DNA from: Streptosporangiaceae bacterium
GTDB lineage: Bacteria > Actinomycetota > Actinomycetes > Streptosporangiales > Streptosporangiaceae
DNA: 64,000 bases
Assembly (NCBI GenBank): GCA_030041275.1
Contig: JASHOE010000303.1
Location: forward strand, 1-64,000
Reading direction: 5' to 3'
Both the position numbers and the translations under genes were made by a program. The notes under the pieces were generated by a model. It did no database searches. It was not told where the DNA came from and was given only the letters and a program-made list of their open reading frames with translations. This document shows positions 8,518 through 17,574 of the stretch, piece after piece (within the stretch, counting starts at the first letter, position 1; each line of letters begins with the position of its first letter).

Positions 8518-11406
8518 ATGCGAATCGGTCGCCGCGGCTGGGCATTACTGGCCGCAGGACTCGTGGTTGCGGCGGGAGCAGTGCTGGTTCCTTTGCTCCA
8601 CGGATCCGCTGCGCCGCGCTCTGCCACGCAGCACTCCGTCACGCCGCACTCCGCCACGTCGGCTGGGTCAACGGTTCCCGGACAGAACTACCAGATCTGC
8701 TCCGAACCATCCCGGTACCTGACGAGTCCATGGACGTACCACTCACTGAAGTCGGGCAGCCGGAGCTACACGGTGTCGCAGTACAGGGCGCTGGCCGGTT
8801 ACGGAAGAACACTGCCCCCGCTGCCGTCATATATCGCGGGCGAGAAGTCCACGACTAAAGCCGCGGTGATTTACGCGGCCGGGAGCTCGGTCAACCAGCC
8901 GGCTTACGACTTTCCTGAGACGCCCCTGCTCTATTTCTTTGAGGGCGGGTCTTACGGACGGATCGGCTTTGACACGGTGCCCGGTGACCAGTTCATCGGC
9001 GGGTCCAGCCCCGGCTATCGCGAGCCCGCCTTCGACGACGGCGGCGTGGCGGCGGGCATCGACGCGCAGAATGCGACCTACGACTTCTCCGGCGGCGCCA
9101 GCACGCTCGCTGCCACGGCACCGGTCGGGGCGACGAAGATCGCCACCAGGTCACCCATCGGCGGTTACATTGGCTGGCTGACCTTTGACGGCGGCAAGAC
9201 TTACCCGATCGCGCGCGTCTCGGGCACCACGATCACGCTTGCCTCCAAGCTGACGACCGCGGCGAGCGCGGGCGCGGCCGTGTACGCCAACAGGCAACCT
9301 GCGATCGCCTACGTACTGACAGCGGCCAAGCAGGGCGCGACAGCAGTGCGGGTCGGTACGGCCACCACGCCGCTTCTTAGCGACACTAGCGTGGTGATCG
9401 GGGCAGACTCTTACCCGATCGGGCAGGTTGCAAGCCAGCCCGGAGGCTCTTCCCTGACCTTGACCGGCGGGCTGGATTTCCCCGTCGCTGCGGGCACCCC
9501 CGTCTACTACGGCGGTCCTGCTGCTGACGTGAGCGTCGAGTACCTCGACATCTCTCATGATCTCCACGTCACTACCGGCACCATCGACACGGGCACGGGC
9601 TGGACGATCACCCACGACGACATCCACGACAGCTACTCGACTCCGGGTTACGGCGTCGCCATCTACGGCGGCGACCAGGGCACCATCGAGTACAACTGCT
9701 TGTCGAGGATGGGTGACTACGGGGTCAACATCTTCGGGTCCGACAGCAAGTTCGACTACAACGAGGTCTACGAGTCGAACTACAAACCAGACCCGGGCTG
9801 CGGCTGCTCAGGCGGAGGGAAGTGGTGGGGCACGCTCAATGCCGACATCGTCGGCAACGCCTTCGTTGACGACAGTCCCGGCGGCGGGGTGCCAGTCTGG
9901 CTCGACAACGGGAACTCCGGGACGCTCATCGCAGGCAATTACTTTGCTCTGAGCTACGGTTCGTCGATCGATAGCGAGACTGGCTTCGACCTCGATGTCA
10001 CGGGCAATCTCTTCAGCGACGGCGGCTGGGGATCTGGTTCAGGTGGCTGCCAGAACAACTGCGATGGCGCAGTGAACCTGAACAGCTCGGGAGGCTGGAA
10101 CGTGCCAGGCAGCCGCTACGAGAACCAGGTTCTCATTTCGGACAACAACTTTGTGGATGACTGGGAAGGCATCGACGTCTGGCAGGCCGGGGCTCGCTCC
10201 TGCGAGAACTCGGGTGAGGGCTGGCCCGACGACGCGGCTTATTGCTCTGGCGGTTTCCCTAACACGGCCTCAGTAGCCTCGGGCGGGAGCTACTTCTTCT
10301 CTCACGAGGGCGACGAGGCCCATTCGGGGGCCAGTGCACTGGCAGCACCCGCGACGGCGGGAAGCTCAACGATCCTCGTTGCGGGCAGTGAAGCGATAGC
10401 CGATCAGGTTGGCTTCGGTAATCCCAAGTCGACCACCACGGCAGACCGGACAGCCGTAGCAAGCCTGACGGGCTCGGGGACCATCCGCGCAGCGACAGCG
10501 GGGTTCCCGTCTTCGGGCGAGCTTCGCGTCGGAACGTCGGCGGCGTGGGCCGACGGTGGCGGGAGTTACACGGGCGCCATCTTGGCCTATCGCGGGATCA
10601 CCCCGAGGAGCTTCACCGGTGTCTCGCTGGTCCGCGGCGCCGGGACGCTGGCCGGCCCGATCCGGGCGGTCCAGCCTTACAAAGTCACTGCCGAGAAGTG
10701 CTATACCAATGACTGCGCGCTCACGGTCGCTCCTCCGCTCGCTGCACGGGAACCGGCCGGCACTGAGGTCAGCAACGCCGGCACCTGCCAGCTCTATGCA
10801 ACGAGCGCGGCGCTGCCCTCCGGTCCCCTCGCTCCCGACGGAATCTCCTACTGGGACGGCTGCCAGTGGGAGGCAAAAAACATCTCCGTGGCAGGCAATG
10901 AGTTCCTGTTCGACCCATCGGCCATCGCATCGAGCGCTCCGCTGACCGGCGGGGGCGCAAAAACGTCGTGTACCGCGGCACACGAAGACTCTTGCGGGAC
11001 CAACTTCATCGCCTACCAGGTATCCGGAGAGGCGCCGTTTGACACGCAGCGGGGCGCCAACGCGATGATGAGCAGTTCTTCGTTCAGCATGTGCCCATCA
11101 TGGGATCACCGCTGCAAGAAGAGCCCGCTCTCCAACCTCAACGCCCTCTCGACCATGCCGGGAACACCGCCGGACAATGGCGAAATGCCGGACAACAATA
11201 TGTGGTCGCATAACGTCTACAGCGGTCCTTGGGGTTGGTACGCGTACTTGTACGGTTCGTGTCAGCCACTGCCTGCTGACCCCACGACGCACGCCAGCAT
11301 GCCGTCTGGCGCCTGCGGGATCCTCAGCTTCTCGAGATGGAAAGCGACCTGGCAGCAAGATGTTTCCTCTGCCTACAGCGCAACAACAGGGACCACGGGC
11401 TCATGA
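8518..11406 (+). CDS. Secreted right-handed parallel beta-helix protein
   Basis: This 962-residue protein starts with a basic stretch and one hydrophobic segment (about 7-27), so it is secreted or membrane-anchored. A Ser/Thr/Ala linker follows. The central part (about 340-560) is a run of short Asn/Asp/Gly-rich strands (for example DYGVNIFGSDSKFDYNEVYES, NNFVDDWEGIDVW) typical of right-handed beta-helices in polysaccharide lyases and C5-epimerases. It contains several Cys clusters such as GCGCSGGG. Its stop overlaps the next gene as ATGA. It lies 24 bases after hddA. A glycan-modifying or cleaving role outside the cell is likely; no catalytic residues could be assigned. Confidence 0.8.
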   Translation: MRIGRRGWALLAAGLVVAAGAVLVPLLHGSAAPRSATQHSVTPHSATSAGSTVPGQNYQICSEPSRYLTSPWTYHSLKSGSRSYTVSQYRALAGYGRTLPPLPSYIAGEKSTTKAAVIYAAGSSVNQPAYDFPETPLLYFFEGGSYGRIGFDTVPGDQFIGGSSPGYREPAFDDGGVAAGIDAQNATYDFSGGASTLAATAPVGATKIATRSPIGGYIGWLTFDGGKTYPIARVSGTTITLASKLTTAASAGAAVYANRQPAIAYVLTAAKQGATAVRVGTATTPLLSDTSVVIGADSYPIGQVASQPGGSSLTLTGGLDFPVAAGTPVYYGGPAADVSVEYLDISHDLHVTTGTIDTGTGWTITHDDIHDSYSTPGYGVAIYGGDQGTIEYNCLSRMGDYGVNIFGSDSKFDYNEVYESNYKPDPGCGCSGGGKWWGTLNADIVGNAFVDDSPGGGVPVWLDNGNSGTLIAGNYFALSYGSSIDSETGFDLDVTGNLFSDGGWGSGSGGCQNNCDGAVNLNSSGGWNVPGSRYENQVLISDNNFVDDWEGIDVWQAGARSCENSGEGWPDDAAYCSGGFPNTASVASGGSYFFSHEGDEAHSGASALAAPATAGSSTILVAGSEAIADQVGFGNPKSTTTADRTAVASLTGSGTIRAATAGFPSSGELRVGTSAAWADGGGSYTGAILAYRGITPRSFTGVSLVRGAGTLAGPIRAVQPYKVTAEKCYTNDCALTVAPPLAAREPAGTEVSNAGTCQLYATSAALPSGPLAPDGISYWDGCQWEAKNISVAGNEFLFDPSAIASSAPLTGGGAKTSCTAAHEDSCGTNFIAYQVSGEAPFDTQRGANAMMSSSSFSMCPSWDHRCKKSPLSNLNALSTMPGTPPDNGEMPDNNMWSHNVYSGPWGWYAYLYGSCQPLPADPTTHASMPSGACGILSFSRWKATWQQDVSSAYSATTGTTGS

Positions 11407-12272
11407 CCAGGACACGTAGAAATGTGATTGCCATCACGGTCACGGCTGCCGTTGCGGCCGGTGCCGTCATTGCCGTGGGGCTGGCCTATCTCGCACACGG
11501 CTCCCGCACGATACCGCTGTACGCACGTGCTGGCTCAGAAAGCGGAACCCTCAAGGCAGCCACTGGCAGCAGCTGTGCCGATCCCACAGTTGTACCGATG
11601 AATGACGGCGACGCCCAGAAGGGCATCACCAAGGGTGACTATTACATTACGAACGATAGCTGGAACGCGCAAGGTTACACCGGCTTGTCGCAGGCTATTT
11701 ACGTTTGTAACTACAATAACTGGTATGCGATCGCGACCATGAACAACGATCGCGGTGACGGCGCCGTTAAGACCTCGCCAAATGTTCAGGAGACCTGGTA
11801 CCCGACTCCCACGAAGCTCAGCAGGTGGCGGTCCATAACTACCCAGTTTTCGGACGTGCCGCCAGGTATCGGACCGAACTATGGTATCTGGGAGTTTGAG
11901 TACGACATCTGGCTTAACGGTCTCGCTGACAGCAAGTCGACCGAGGTCATGATCTGGACCTACGATAATGGCCAGAGTCCGGGTGGCACGCCCAGCGGGT
12001 CATTTAAGAGCGGTGGCCAGACCTACGACGTCTACCGTAGTTCACCACCTTATCAATACATCGCATTTGTAGACCGGAGCTACAAGCTATCCGGTCAGCT
12101 CAACCTGCTCGCTTTCTTCGACTATGTGATTGCGAAGGGCTGGATACCGAGTTCATCGACGTTGTATCAGATCTGCAACGGCGTTGAGCTGGTGTCCACG
12201 AATAGTAAGCCAGAGAGGTTTACTATCAACAATTTTGATGTTGACATGAAGGCAATTAACAAGGCCGGCTGA
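11403..12272 (+). CDS. Secreted GH12-like (endoglucanase-fold) protein
   Basis: A 289-residue protein with an N-terminal membrane/signal segment (about 8-31). The rest resembles glycoside hydrolase family 12: a jelly-roll pattern with YGIWEFEYDIWL, then TEVMIWTYDNGQSPGG, in which Glu181 sits where the GH12 nucleophile does, and NGVELVS with Glu262 near the general acid position. It is coupled by ATGA to the beta-helix gene, suggesting the two act together on the same glycan. A paralog lies at 35,318-36,265. Base composition is less GC-rich than the flanking genes. It could be a lectin-like non-enzyme; the fold call is by motif only. Confidence 0.7.
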   Translation: MTRTRRNVIAITVTAAVAAGAVIAVGLAYLAHGSRTIPLYARAGSESGTLKAATGSSCADPTVVPMNDGDAQKGITKGDYYITNDSWNAQGYTGLSQAIYVCNYNNWYAIATMNNDRGDGAVKTSPNVQETWYPTPTKLSRWRSITTQFSDVPPGIGPNYGIWEFEYDIWLNGLADSKSTEVMIWTYDNGQSPGGTPSGSFKSGGQTYDVYRSSPPYQYIAFVDRSYKLSGQLNLLAFFDYVIAKGWIPSSSTLYQICNGVELVSTNSKPERFTINNFDVDMKAINKAG

Positions 12273-12360
12273 GCTGGCCTCAGGCAGCGCTGTGCCGGCG
12301 TGGATCCGCGCCGACTGGTGGAGGTCCGTGCTCGGGGGGGGCGGCCGCCTTGTCTCGTGA

Positions 12361-12380
12361 CCGCCAAGAGGGCGGCTTTG
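12361..12380 (+). terminator. Weak hairpin terminator candidate
   Basis: CCGCC (12361-12365) and GGCGG (12371-12375) can pair around AAGAG and are followed by CTTTG. It lies 90 bases after the GH12-like gene and before the phosphotransferase. The short stem and poor T-run make this only a candidate. Confidence 0.35.
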
Positions 12381-12508
12381 TCGAAGCTATGGCGCTAGAA
12401 GAGCGAACTGTGTGTATCAAATCCTCCCCTTCAGCGATCGTTTTGAGCGTCGTGTCGATTGGGGACTCCGGCGATCCGACCCGCAGGGGACCGCGGAGGG
12501 GGGAGTAC

Positions 12509-14128
12509 GTGGGTTCAGTTACACGGACGGCAACTACGGGTCCGAGAGACAGCGGCCCGCACGAGCTGGACGAAGGGTCAGCCATGGCTTCGCTTGGCCC
12601 GCGCGTGGCACCGATGATCACGGACCCGAATTCTGCCGTCGGGGCCCGGATAAATCGGTCGCAACGGTCTATTCGGCAGCAGCTCTTCTTTGGTGACCTC
12701 ACCGCGGTCTCCCTGGCCTGGGGGATTCCGATGCCGTTCCAGAGCCAGCTGCGCCCGGACCAGTCGGCAGTCGTGTGGCTGGCGGCTGTTGTTTCGACGC
12801 TCGTGGTCATTCAAATGGCCGGTCTGTACCGATCCTGGGTGTGCTCTGAGTTCTCTCGCCAGGCCGCGCGGATAGTCGCGGCAACTGCGGTGGGCGGATT
12901 CGCGCTATCGGTCGCTGGCTGGCTCGCGGGCTCTATCTCCGCCATCCCGGCGGCGCCCGCCGTCGAGGGCGCGGTTTGTGCCGCTGTATTGATCATCGTT
13001 TTGCGCTGGCGTTACGGCAGGTGGCTCAGGAGCAAGCGGGCGAACGGGTACTTCCTGCAGACAGTGTTGCTCGTGGGCACCAACGAAGACGCAGCGGCCA
13101 TCTGGCGAATGCTCTGCGACGAGCCGGAGCTCGGTTACCGAGTCGGCGGCGTCGTGGGCAAAGAGGCGCAGGTCGCACCCTGGATCGGCATCCCGCGCCG
13201 GTCGGCCCTTGCGGACCTTCCGCAGCTCGCCGCCGAGGTCGGCGCCGAGGGCGTCATCCTGGTCGCGAGCGCGGTGACCGCAGCCGAGAGCGCCACCGCG
13301 GTGCGGGACAGTCTGGCTTGCGGGCTGCACGTTCAGCTCTGGCCTGGCCTTGCCGGAGTGCTCAGCAGCCGGATCCGCACCGCTCCAGTGTCCGGACTTC
13401 CGATGCTGTATATAGAGACGCACCGTGCTCCGGCCTGGCATCACGCGGCTAAGCGAGCCATCGACATTCTGACCGCAGCCATCCTGCTTCCGCTGGCCCT
13501 GCCCGTACTGCTCGTGGCCGCGATCGCCATCCGCCTGGAAGATCGTGGACCGGTCCTCTACCGGCACGCCGTAATTGGCAGGTACGGGGTGCAAACTGCC
13601 GTGCTCAAGCTCCGCACTATGGTGCCGAATGCTGCCCAGATGCAAGACGAGATCGCAGACATGAACGAGCGGGAGGGCGGTCCGCTCTTTAAGGCGACCA
13701 ACGACCCGCGGGTGACCCGGATCGGCCGCCTCCTGCGAGACACGAGCATCGACGAGCTCCCTCAGCTCTGGGATGTGCTGACGGGCCGGATGAGCCTGGT
13801 AGGACCGAGATTCGCCATGCCCAAGGAAGCCGCTCAGTTCGACGAGGAGTTGCAGCGCCGAACCGTCATGCGCCCCGGGATAACCGGCCTGTGGCAGACC
13901 GAAGCTCGGGATAACCCGTCCTTCAGCGCGTACCGGCGGCTGGACCTGCTCTACGTCGACAACTGGTCCCTCGGCCTGGACCTGGCCATTATCGCCAACA
14001 CCGGTCACGCTGTGACCGCCCGGGCGGTGCGGGCACTGCTCCCTGGGCGCGCCCAGCGCAAGGAAGGGCTCCCTTCCGGCGCGTCGGCCAAGCCTTCGCT
14101 CGCCGAAACGCTGAGGGCTGATCGTTGA
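12509..14128 (+). CDS. Polyprenyl-phosphate sugar-1-phosphate transferase (WbaP/exopolysaccharide initiating enzyme)
   Basis: About 539 residues: an N-terminal region with several membrane helices, a central Rossmann-like domain (VLLVGTNEDAAAIWRML, CoA-binding-like), a further membrane helix, and a C-terminal bacterial sugar transferase domain from about residue 314 (KRAIDIL, LKLRTM, DTSIDELPQLWDVL, MSLVGPR). Such enzymes load the first sugar phosphate onto undecaprenyl phosphate and so start glycan assembly. I prefer the GTG at 12509, with GGAGG 9 bases upstream; an ATG at 12584 is a good alternative. The stop overlaps the next start as TTGA. Confidence 0.9.
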   Translation: MGSVTRTATTGPRDSGPHELDEGSAMASLGPRVAPMITDPNSAVGARINRSQRSIRQQLFFGDLTAVSLAWGIPMPFQSQLRPDQSAVVWLAAVVSTLVVIQMAGLYRSWVCSEFSRQAARIVAATAVGGFALSVAGWLAGSISAIPAAPAVEGAVCAAVLIIVLRWRYGRWLRSKRANGYFLQTVLLVGTNEDAAAIWRMLCDEPELGYRVGGVVGKEAQVAPWIGIPRRSALADLPQLAAEVGAEGVILVASAVTAAESATAVRDSLACGLHVQLWPGLAGVLSSRIRTAPVSGLPMLYIETHRAPAWHHAAKRAIDILTAAILLPLALPVLLVAAIAIRLEDRGPVLYRHAVIGRYGVQTAVLKLRTMVPNAAQMQDEIADMNEREGGPLFKATNDPRVTRIGRLLRDTSIDELPQLWDVLTGRMSLVGPRFAMPKEAAQFDEELQRRTVMRPGITGLWQTEARDNPSFSAYRRLDLLYVDNWSLGLDLAIIANTGHAVTARAVRALLPGRAQRKEGLPSGASAKPSLAETLRADR

Positions 14129-15375
14129 AGGCAAAGGTGCAGGGGAACGGTTCGACCCGCATCCTGATCATCGTCCAGAATCTGCCGGTGCCGTTCGACC
14201 GCCGGGTCTGGTTGGAGTGCCGTACTCTCACCCGAGCCGGCTACCAGGTCGCCGTGGTATGCCCGAAGGGTCCAGGTGACCCTTCCTACCAGGTCATCGA
14301 CGGCGTCCAGATCTACAAGTACCGGCCGTACAGCCCTGGGGGTGGCGCTGCTTCGTTCTTCCTCGAATACGTCTACTCGTTCGCGGCCACGCTCATGCTG
14401 GCGCTCAAGGCTGCCAGGGGCGGTCGATTCGGCGCAGTCCAGAGCTGCAACCCTCCGGACATCTTCTGGCCCATAGGCCTCCTGTTCCGGCTGTGGCACG
14501 GTGCACGTTTCGTGTTCGATCATCATGACCTCTGCCCAGAGACGTTCGAGTCGCGATTCCCCGGCGGCTCCCGGCTGCTGTACCGGGGCCTCCGCCTTCT
14601 CGAGCGCTGCACCACTCGGACCGCCGATCACGTGGTATCCACCAACGAGTCCTATCGGAATCTCGTGATGGAGCGCGATGGAGTCGAACCGGAGCGGGTG
14701 ACCGTCGTGCGCACGGGACCCGACCCCGACAAACTGCGGGCAGCCGAAGCCGTAACCTCGCTGCGGCGAGGACGGACGCATCTGGCGGCCTACATCGGTG
14801 TCATGGGCCCGCAGGACGGGGTCGACATCGTCATCAAGATGGCGGACTTCGTGGTACGGACGCTGAAGCGCACCGACATCTCGTTCACCCTGATTGGGTC
14901 GGGCGACTCTTTCGATGACCTCGTCGCACTGCGCGACGAGCTGGACCTGGGGGACTACGTCGAGTTCACCGGCCGAGTGCCTGACGAGGCGGTGAAGGAC
15001 ATCCTTTCGACGGCGGACATTGGCCTGTCGCCAGACCCCAAGAACCCCCTCAACGACGTGTCCACGATGAATAAGACGATGGAGTACATGGCCTTCGGAC
15101 TCCCTGTCCTCGCCTTCGACCTCCGCGAAACACGCGCGTCGGCGGCGGAGGCGGGTGCCTATGCCACGCCTAACGACGTCGAGGAAATGGCGGGCCTGCT
15201 TGTCGAGCTCATCGACGACGAGCCCCGGCGGCGGCGCATGGGCTCGGCGGGGCGGCGCAGGATCGAGCAGCAGCTGGCGTGGAACCATCAGGAGCCGCAC
15301 TACCTGGCCGTCTACGACCGACTGCTTGGACGTGAGCCCGACGCGGAGCGTGTGGGCGTCGGCCATGCAGCTTGA
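14125..15375 (+). CDS. Glycosyltransferase family 4 (group 1)
   Basis: A 416-residue GT-B glycosyltransferase. The N-terminal half has NLPVPFDRRVWLECRTL, typical of WbuB/WfgD-like GT4 enzymes; the C-terminal half has DPKNPLNDVSTMNKTMEYMA and FGLPVLAFDL, the nucleotide-sugar binding region with its conserved acidic residues. It starts at TTG 14125, overlapping the stop of the initiating transferase, and overlaps the following heparinase-like gene by 11 bases. It probably adds the second sugar to the lipid-linked primer. Confidence 0.9.
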   Translation: MKAKVQGNGSTRILIIVQNLPVPFDRRVWLECRTLTRAGYQVAVVCPKGPGDPSYQVIDGVQIYKYRPYSPGGGAASFFLEYVYSFAATLMLALKAARGGRFGAVQSCNPPDIFWPIGLLFRLWHGARFVFDHHDLCPETFESRFPGGSRLLYRGLRLLERCTTRTADHVVSTNESYRNLVMERDGVEPERVTVVRTGPDPDKLRAAEAVTSLRRGRTHLAAYIGVMGPQDGVDIVIKMADFVVRTLKRTDISFTLIGSGDSFDDLVALRDELDLGDYVEFTGRVPDEAVKDILSTADIGLSPDPKNPLNDVSTMNKTMEYMAFGLPVLAFDLRETRASAAEAGAYATPNDVEEMAGLLVELIDDEPRRRRMGSAGRRRIEQQLAWNHQEPHYLAVYDRLLGREPDAERVGVGHAA

Positions 15376-17509
15376 GGCGGCCGACCGATCTTCGCCGTCC
15401 ACCGCAGGGTCAGCGCCGCGGGCAGAATCAGCAGAACCAGCCGGACATCCGACCAGCCCGTCGGTCCAGCGGCCGGGCAGCCGTGCGCGTATCGAGTGGT
15501 ACGTGCGTCGGCTGCAGTGCATGTCACCGCAGGAAGTGCGCTGGCGGATCTCCGACGCCCTCAGGAAGCGAGCATGGCGGCCACGGCAGGTTCACCCCCA
15601 GGCGTCGGCGGCGCCGAACCCGGGACGCCCTGCGCTGACTGGATACCGAGCGAAGCCGACGCTGGCGGTGAACCCTCGATTTGCGTCGTCTCTTCCGGCC
15701 GCAGCTGTGGCGGCCGTCCCCGCAGATGACATACGACGGCTTGTCCGTGCAGCTGACGAGATTCTGGCCGGCCGGTGGGAATTGCTGGGAGTAACCAGGC
15801 AGGACATGGTTGCCCCGGACTGGTTCCTTGATCCGCTGAGCGGTCGGCGCGCACCTCAGGCCCAGTACTGCTTCAGCATTAATCACCGCAGTGCGGCGGT
15901 CACCGGCAACGTCAAACAGGTGTGGGAGCTCTCTCGCCACCATCACCTGACCGTGCTTGCCGCTGCCTACGTGCTGACGGGCGACCGACGCTACGCCGAG
16001 CGCGCCGCCGCCCACCTTCAGTCGTGGTGGCAGGAAAACCCATTCCTGTCGGGGATTCACTGGACGAGCGGGATCGAACTCGGGATCCGGCTGATCTCAT
16101 GGGTGTGGACCCGTCGGCTGCTGGACGGCTGGGACGGTGTCAAGAGCCTGTTCGATGACAACCCTCTTGCCCATCGGCAAATCTGGTGGCACCAGACCTA
16201 CTTGTCCGGATTCCGTAGCCGCGGCTCGTCTGCGAACAACCACGTTGTCGCCGAGGCGGCCGGACAACTGATTGCCGCGCTCGCGTTTCCGTGGTTTGAG
16301 GACAGCAACGCGTGGGCTCGTGATTCGGCCAGCTTGCTGCAGCGCGAACTCGCCAAGAATACATTTCCCAGCGGAGTGAACCGCGAGCTGGCTTTCGACT
16401 ATCACGGCCTGGTCGCCGAACTGGGCCTGCTCGCGGCAGCCGAAGCCGACCACGCCGGCCGTCCCCTGCCAGACCTGACCTGGCGGTCCCTCGCCAGCAT
16501 GCTCGACGCGATCGCGGCTGTCCTCGACTGCGGCTTCCGCGCACCGCGTCAAGGTGACAGCGACGATGGCCGGGCCCTTGTGATCGCATCGCCGGAGACC
16601 AACCGCTGGTCGGCGCTGCTGGCACTCGGGCAGGCGTTGCTCAACGCCCCCGAGTGGTGGCCGGCGGCGCAACCCGGAGTCGCCAGCACGCTCGTGCCGG
16701 CGCTCGCCAGGCGTCGTCCGCTGACCGATCGGCCGAGAAGCCGCCCGTGGCACTTCGACGATGCCGGCGTCACGATCTTCCGGTCCGAGCCGACGGACGG
16801 ACCCGAGATCTGGTGTCGGTGCGACAGCGGGCCGCACGGGTTCCTCTCTATAGCGGCGCACGCCCACGCCGACGCTCTGGCTATCGAGGTCCGGCACAAT
16901 GGAACCGACATCCTCACTGACCCCGGCACCTATTGCTACGGCAGTGATCCGGATTTCCGCCGCTACTTCCGCTCCACGATCGGACACAACACACTCGAGG
17001 TACTCGGCCGCGACCAGTCAACCTCCGGTGGCCCGACAATGTGGATACGCCACGCTCAGTCCCAGCTCACTGGCCTCGAGTCGGCCACTGAAGGTGCCTC
17101 GGGCCGCTGGGTGGCCGAGCACTACGGCTACCGGACCCTTGACACCCCGGTGACACACCGCCGGACGGTGCAGTTCGACGGACGCCGGCGTCTCATCGAG
17201 ATCGCGGACGACGTTGACGGCCAGGGCAGTCCCCCCATTCGGCTCGCATTCCACCTAGGCCCGGCCGTCGATGCCGAACTGGACGGCTGCAACCTGACCT
17301 TGCGGTGGCAGGACCGGAACGGCAATGACGCGTTGGCCACGATGACGCTGCCACCATCGCTGAGCTGGTCGATGATCTGCGGCGCGAGCGACCCGGTACT
17401 CGGCTGGTACTCTCCCGCGTTCGGGCAGAAGGTCCCGGCCATCGACGTGATCGGAGTGGGGACCGCGCCGCCCGCGGGCTCGTCGCTGCGTACCCGGCTC
17501 GCGTTCTGA
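15365..17509 (+). CDS. Heparinase II/III-like (alginate-lyase-type) protein, copy 1
   Basis: This 714-residue protein lacks a signal peptide. It has an alpha/alpha-toroid part (about 100-400, with WQENPFLSGIHWTSGIELGIRL and NNHVVAEAAGQ) and a beta-sandwich C-terminal part with AHAHADALAIEV (His near 497-499), DPGTYCYG and RSTIGHNTLEV. That is the heparinase II/III pattern including the catalytic-region His and Tyr. The ATG at 15365 overlaps the glycosyltransferase stop. Members within glycan synthesis loci are thought to trim or epimerise uronic-acid polymers; activity here is unproven. A paralog lies at 21,816-23,837. Confidence 0.85.
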   Translation: MQLEAADRSSPSTAGSAPRAESAEPAGHPTSPSVQRPGSRARIEWYVRRLQCMSPQEVRWRISDALRKRAWRPRQVHPQASAAPNPGRPALTGYRAKPTLAVNPRFASSLPAAAVAAVPADDIRRLVRAADEILAGRWELLGVTRQDMVAPDWFLDPLSGRRAPQAQYCFSINHRSAAVTGNVKQVWELSRHHHLTVLAAAYVLTGDRRYAERAAAHLQSWWQENPFLSGIHWTSGIELGIRLISWVWTRRLLDGWDGVKSLFDDNPLAHRQIWWHQTYLSGFRSRGSSANNHVVAEAAGQLIAALAFPWFEDSNAWARDSASLLQRELAKNTFPSGVNRELAFDYHGLVAELGLLAAAEADHAGRPLPDLTWRSLASMLDAIAAVLDCGFRAPRQGDSDDGRALVIASPETNRWSALLALGQALLNAPEWWPAAQPGVASTLVPALARRRPLTDRPRSRPWHFDDAGVTIFRSEPTDGPEIWCRCDSGPHGFLSIAAHAHADALAIEVRHNGTDILTDPGTYCYGSDPDFRRYFRSTIGHNTLEVLGRDQSTSGGPTMWIRHAQSQLTGLESATEGASGRWVAEHYGYRTLDTPVTHRRTVQFDGRRRLIEIADDVDGQGSPPIRLAFHLGPAVDAELDGCNLTLRWQDRNGNDALATMTLPPSLSWSMICGASDPVLGWYSPAFGQKVPAIDVIGVGTAPPAGSSLRTRLAF

Positions 17510-17574
17510 ATCCGGGTCGGCGGCCCGGGCCTAACCCTTCGTCACCTGTCTCTCGGTATCCGCCGGCCCCGACT

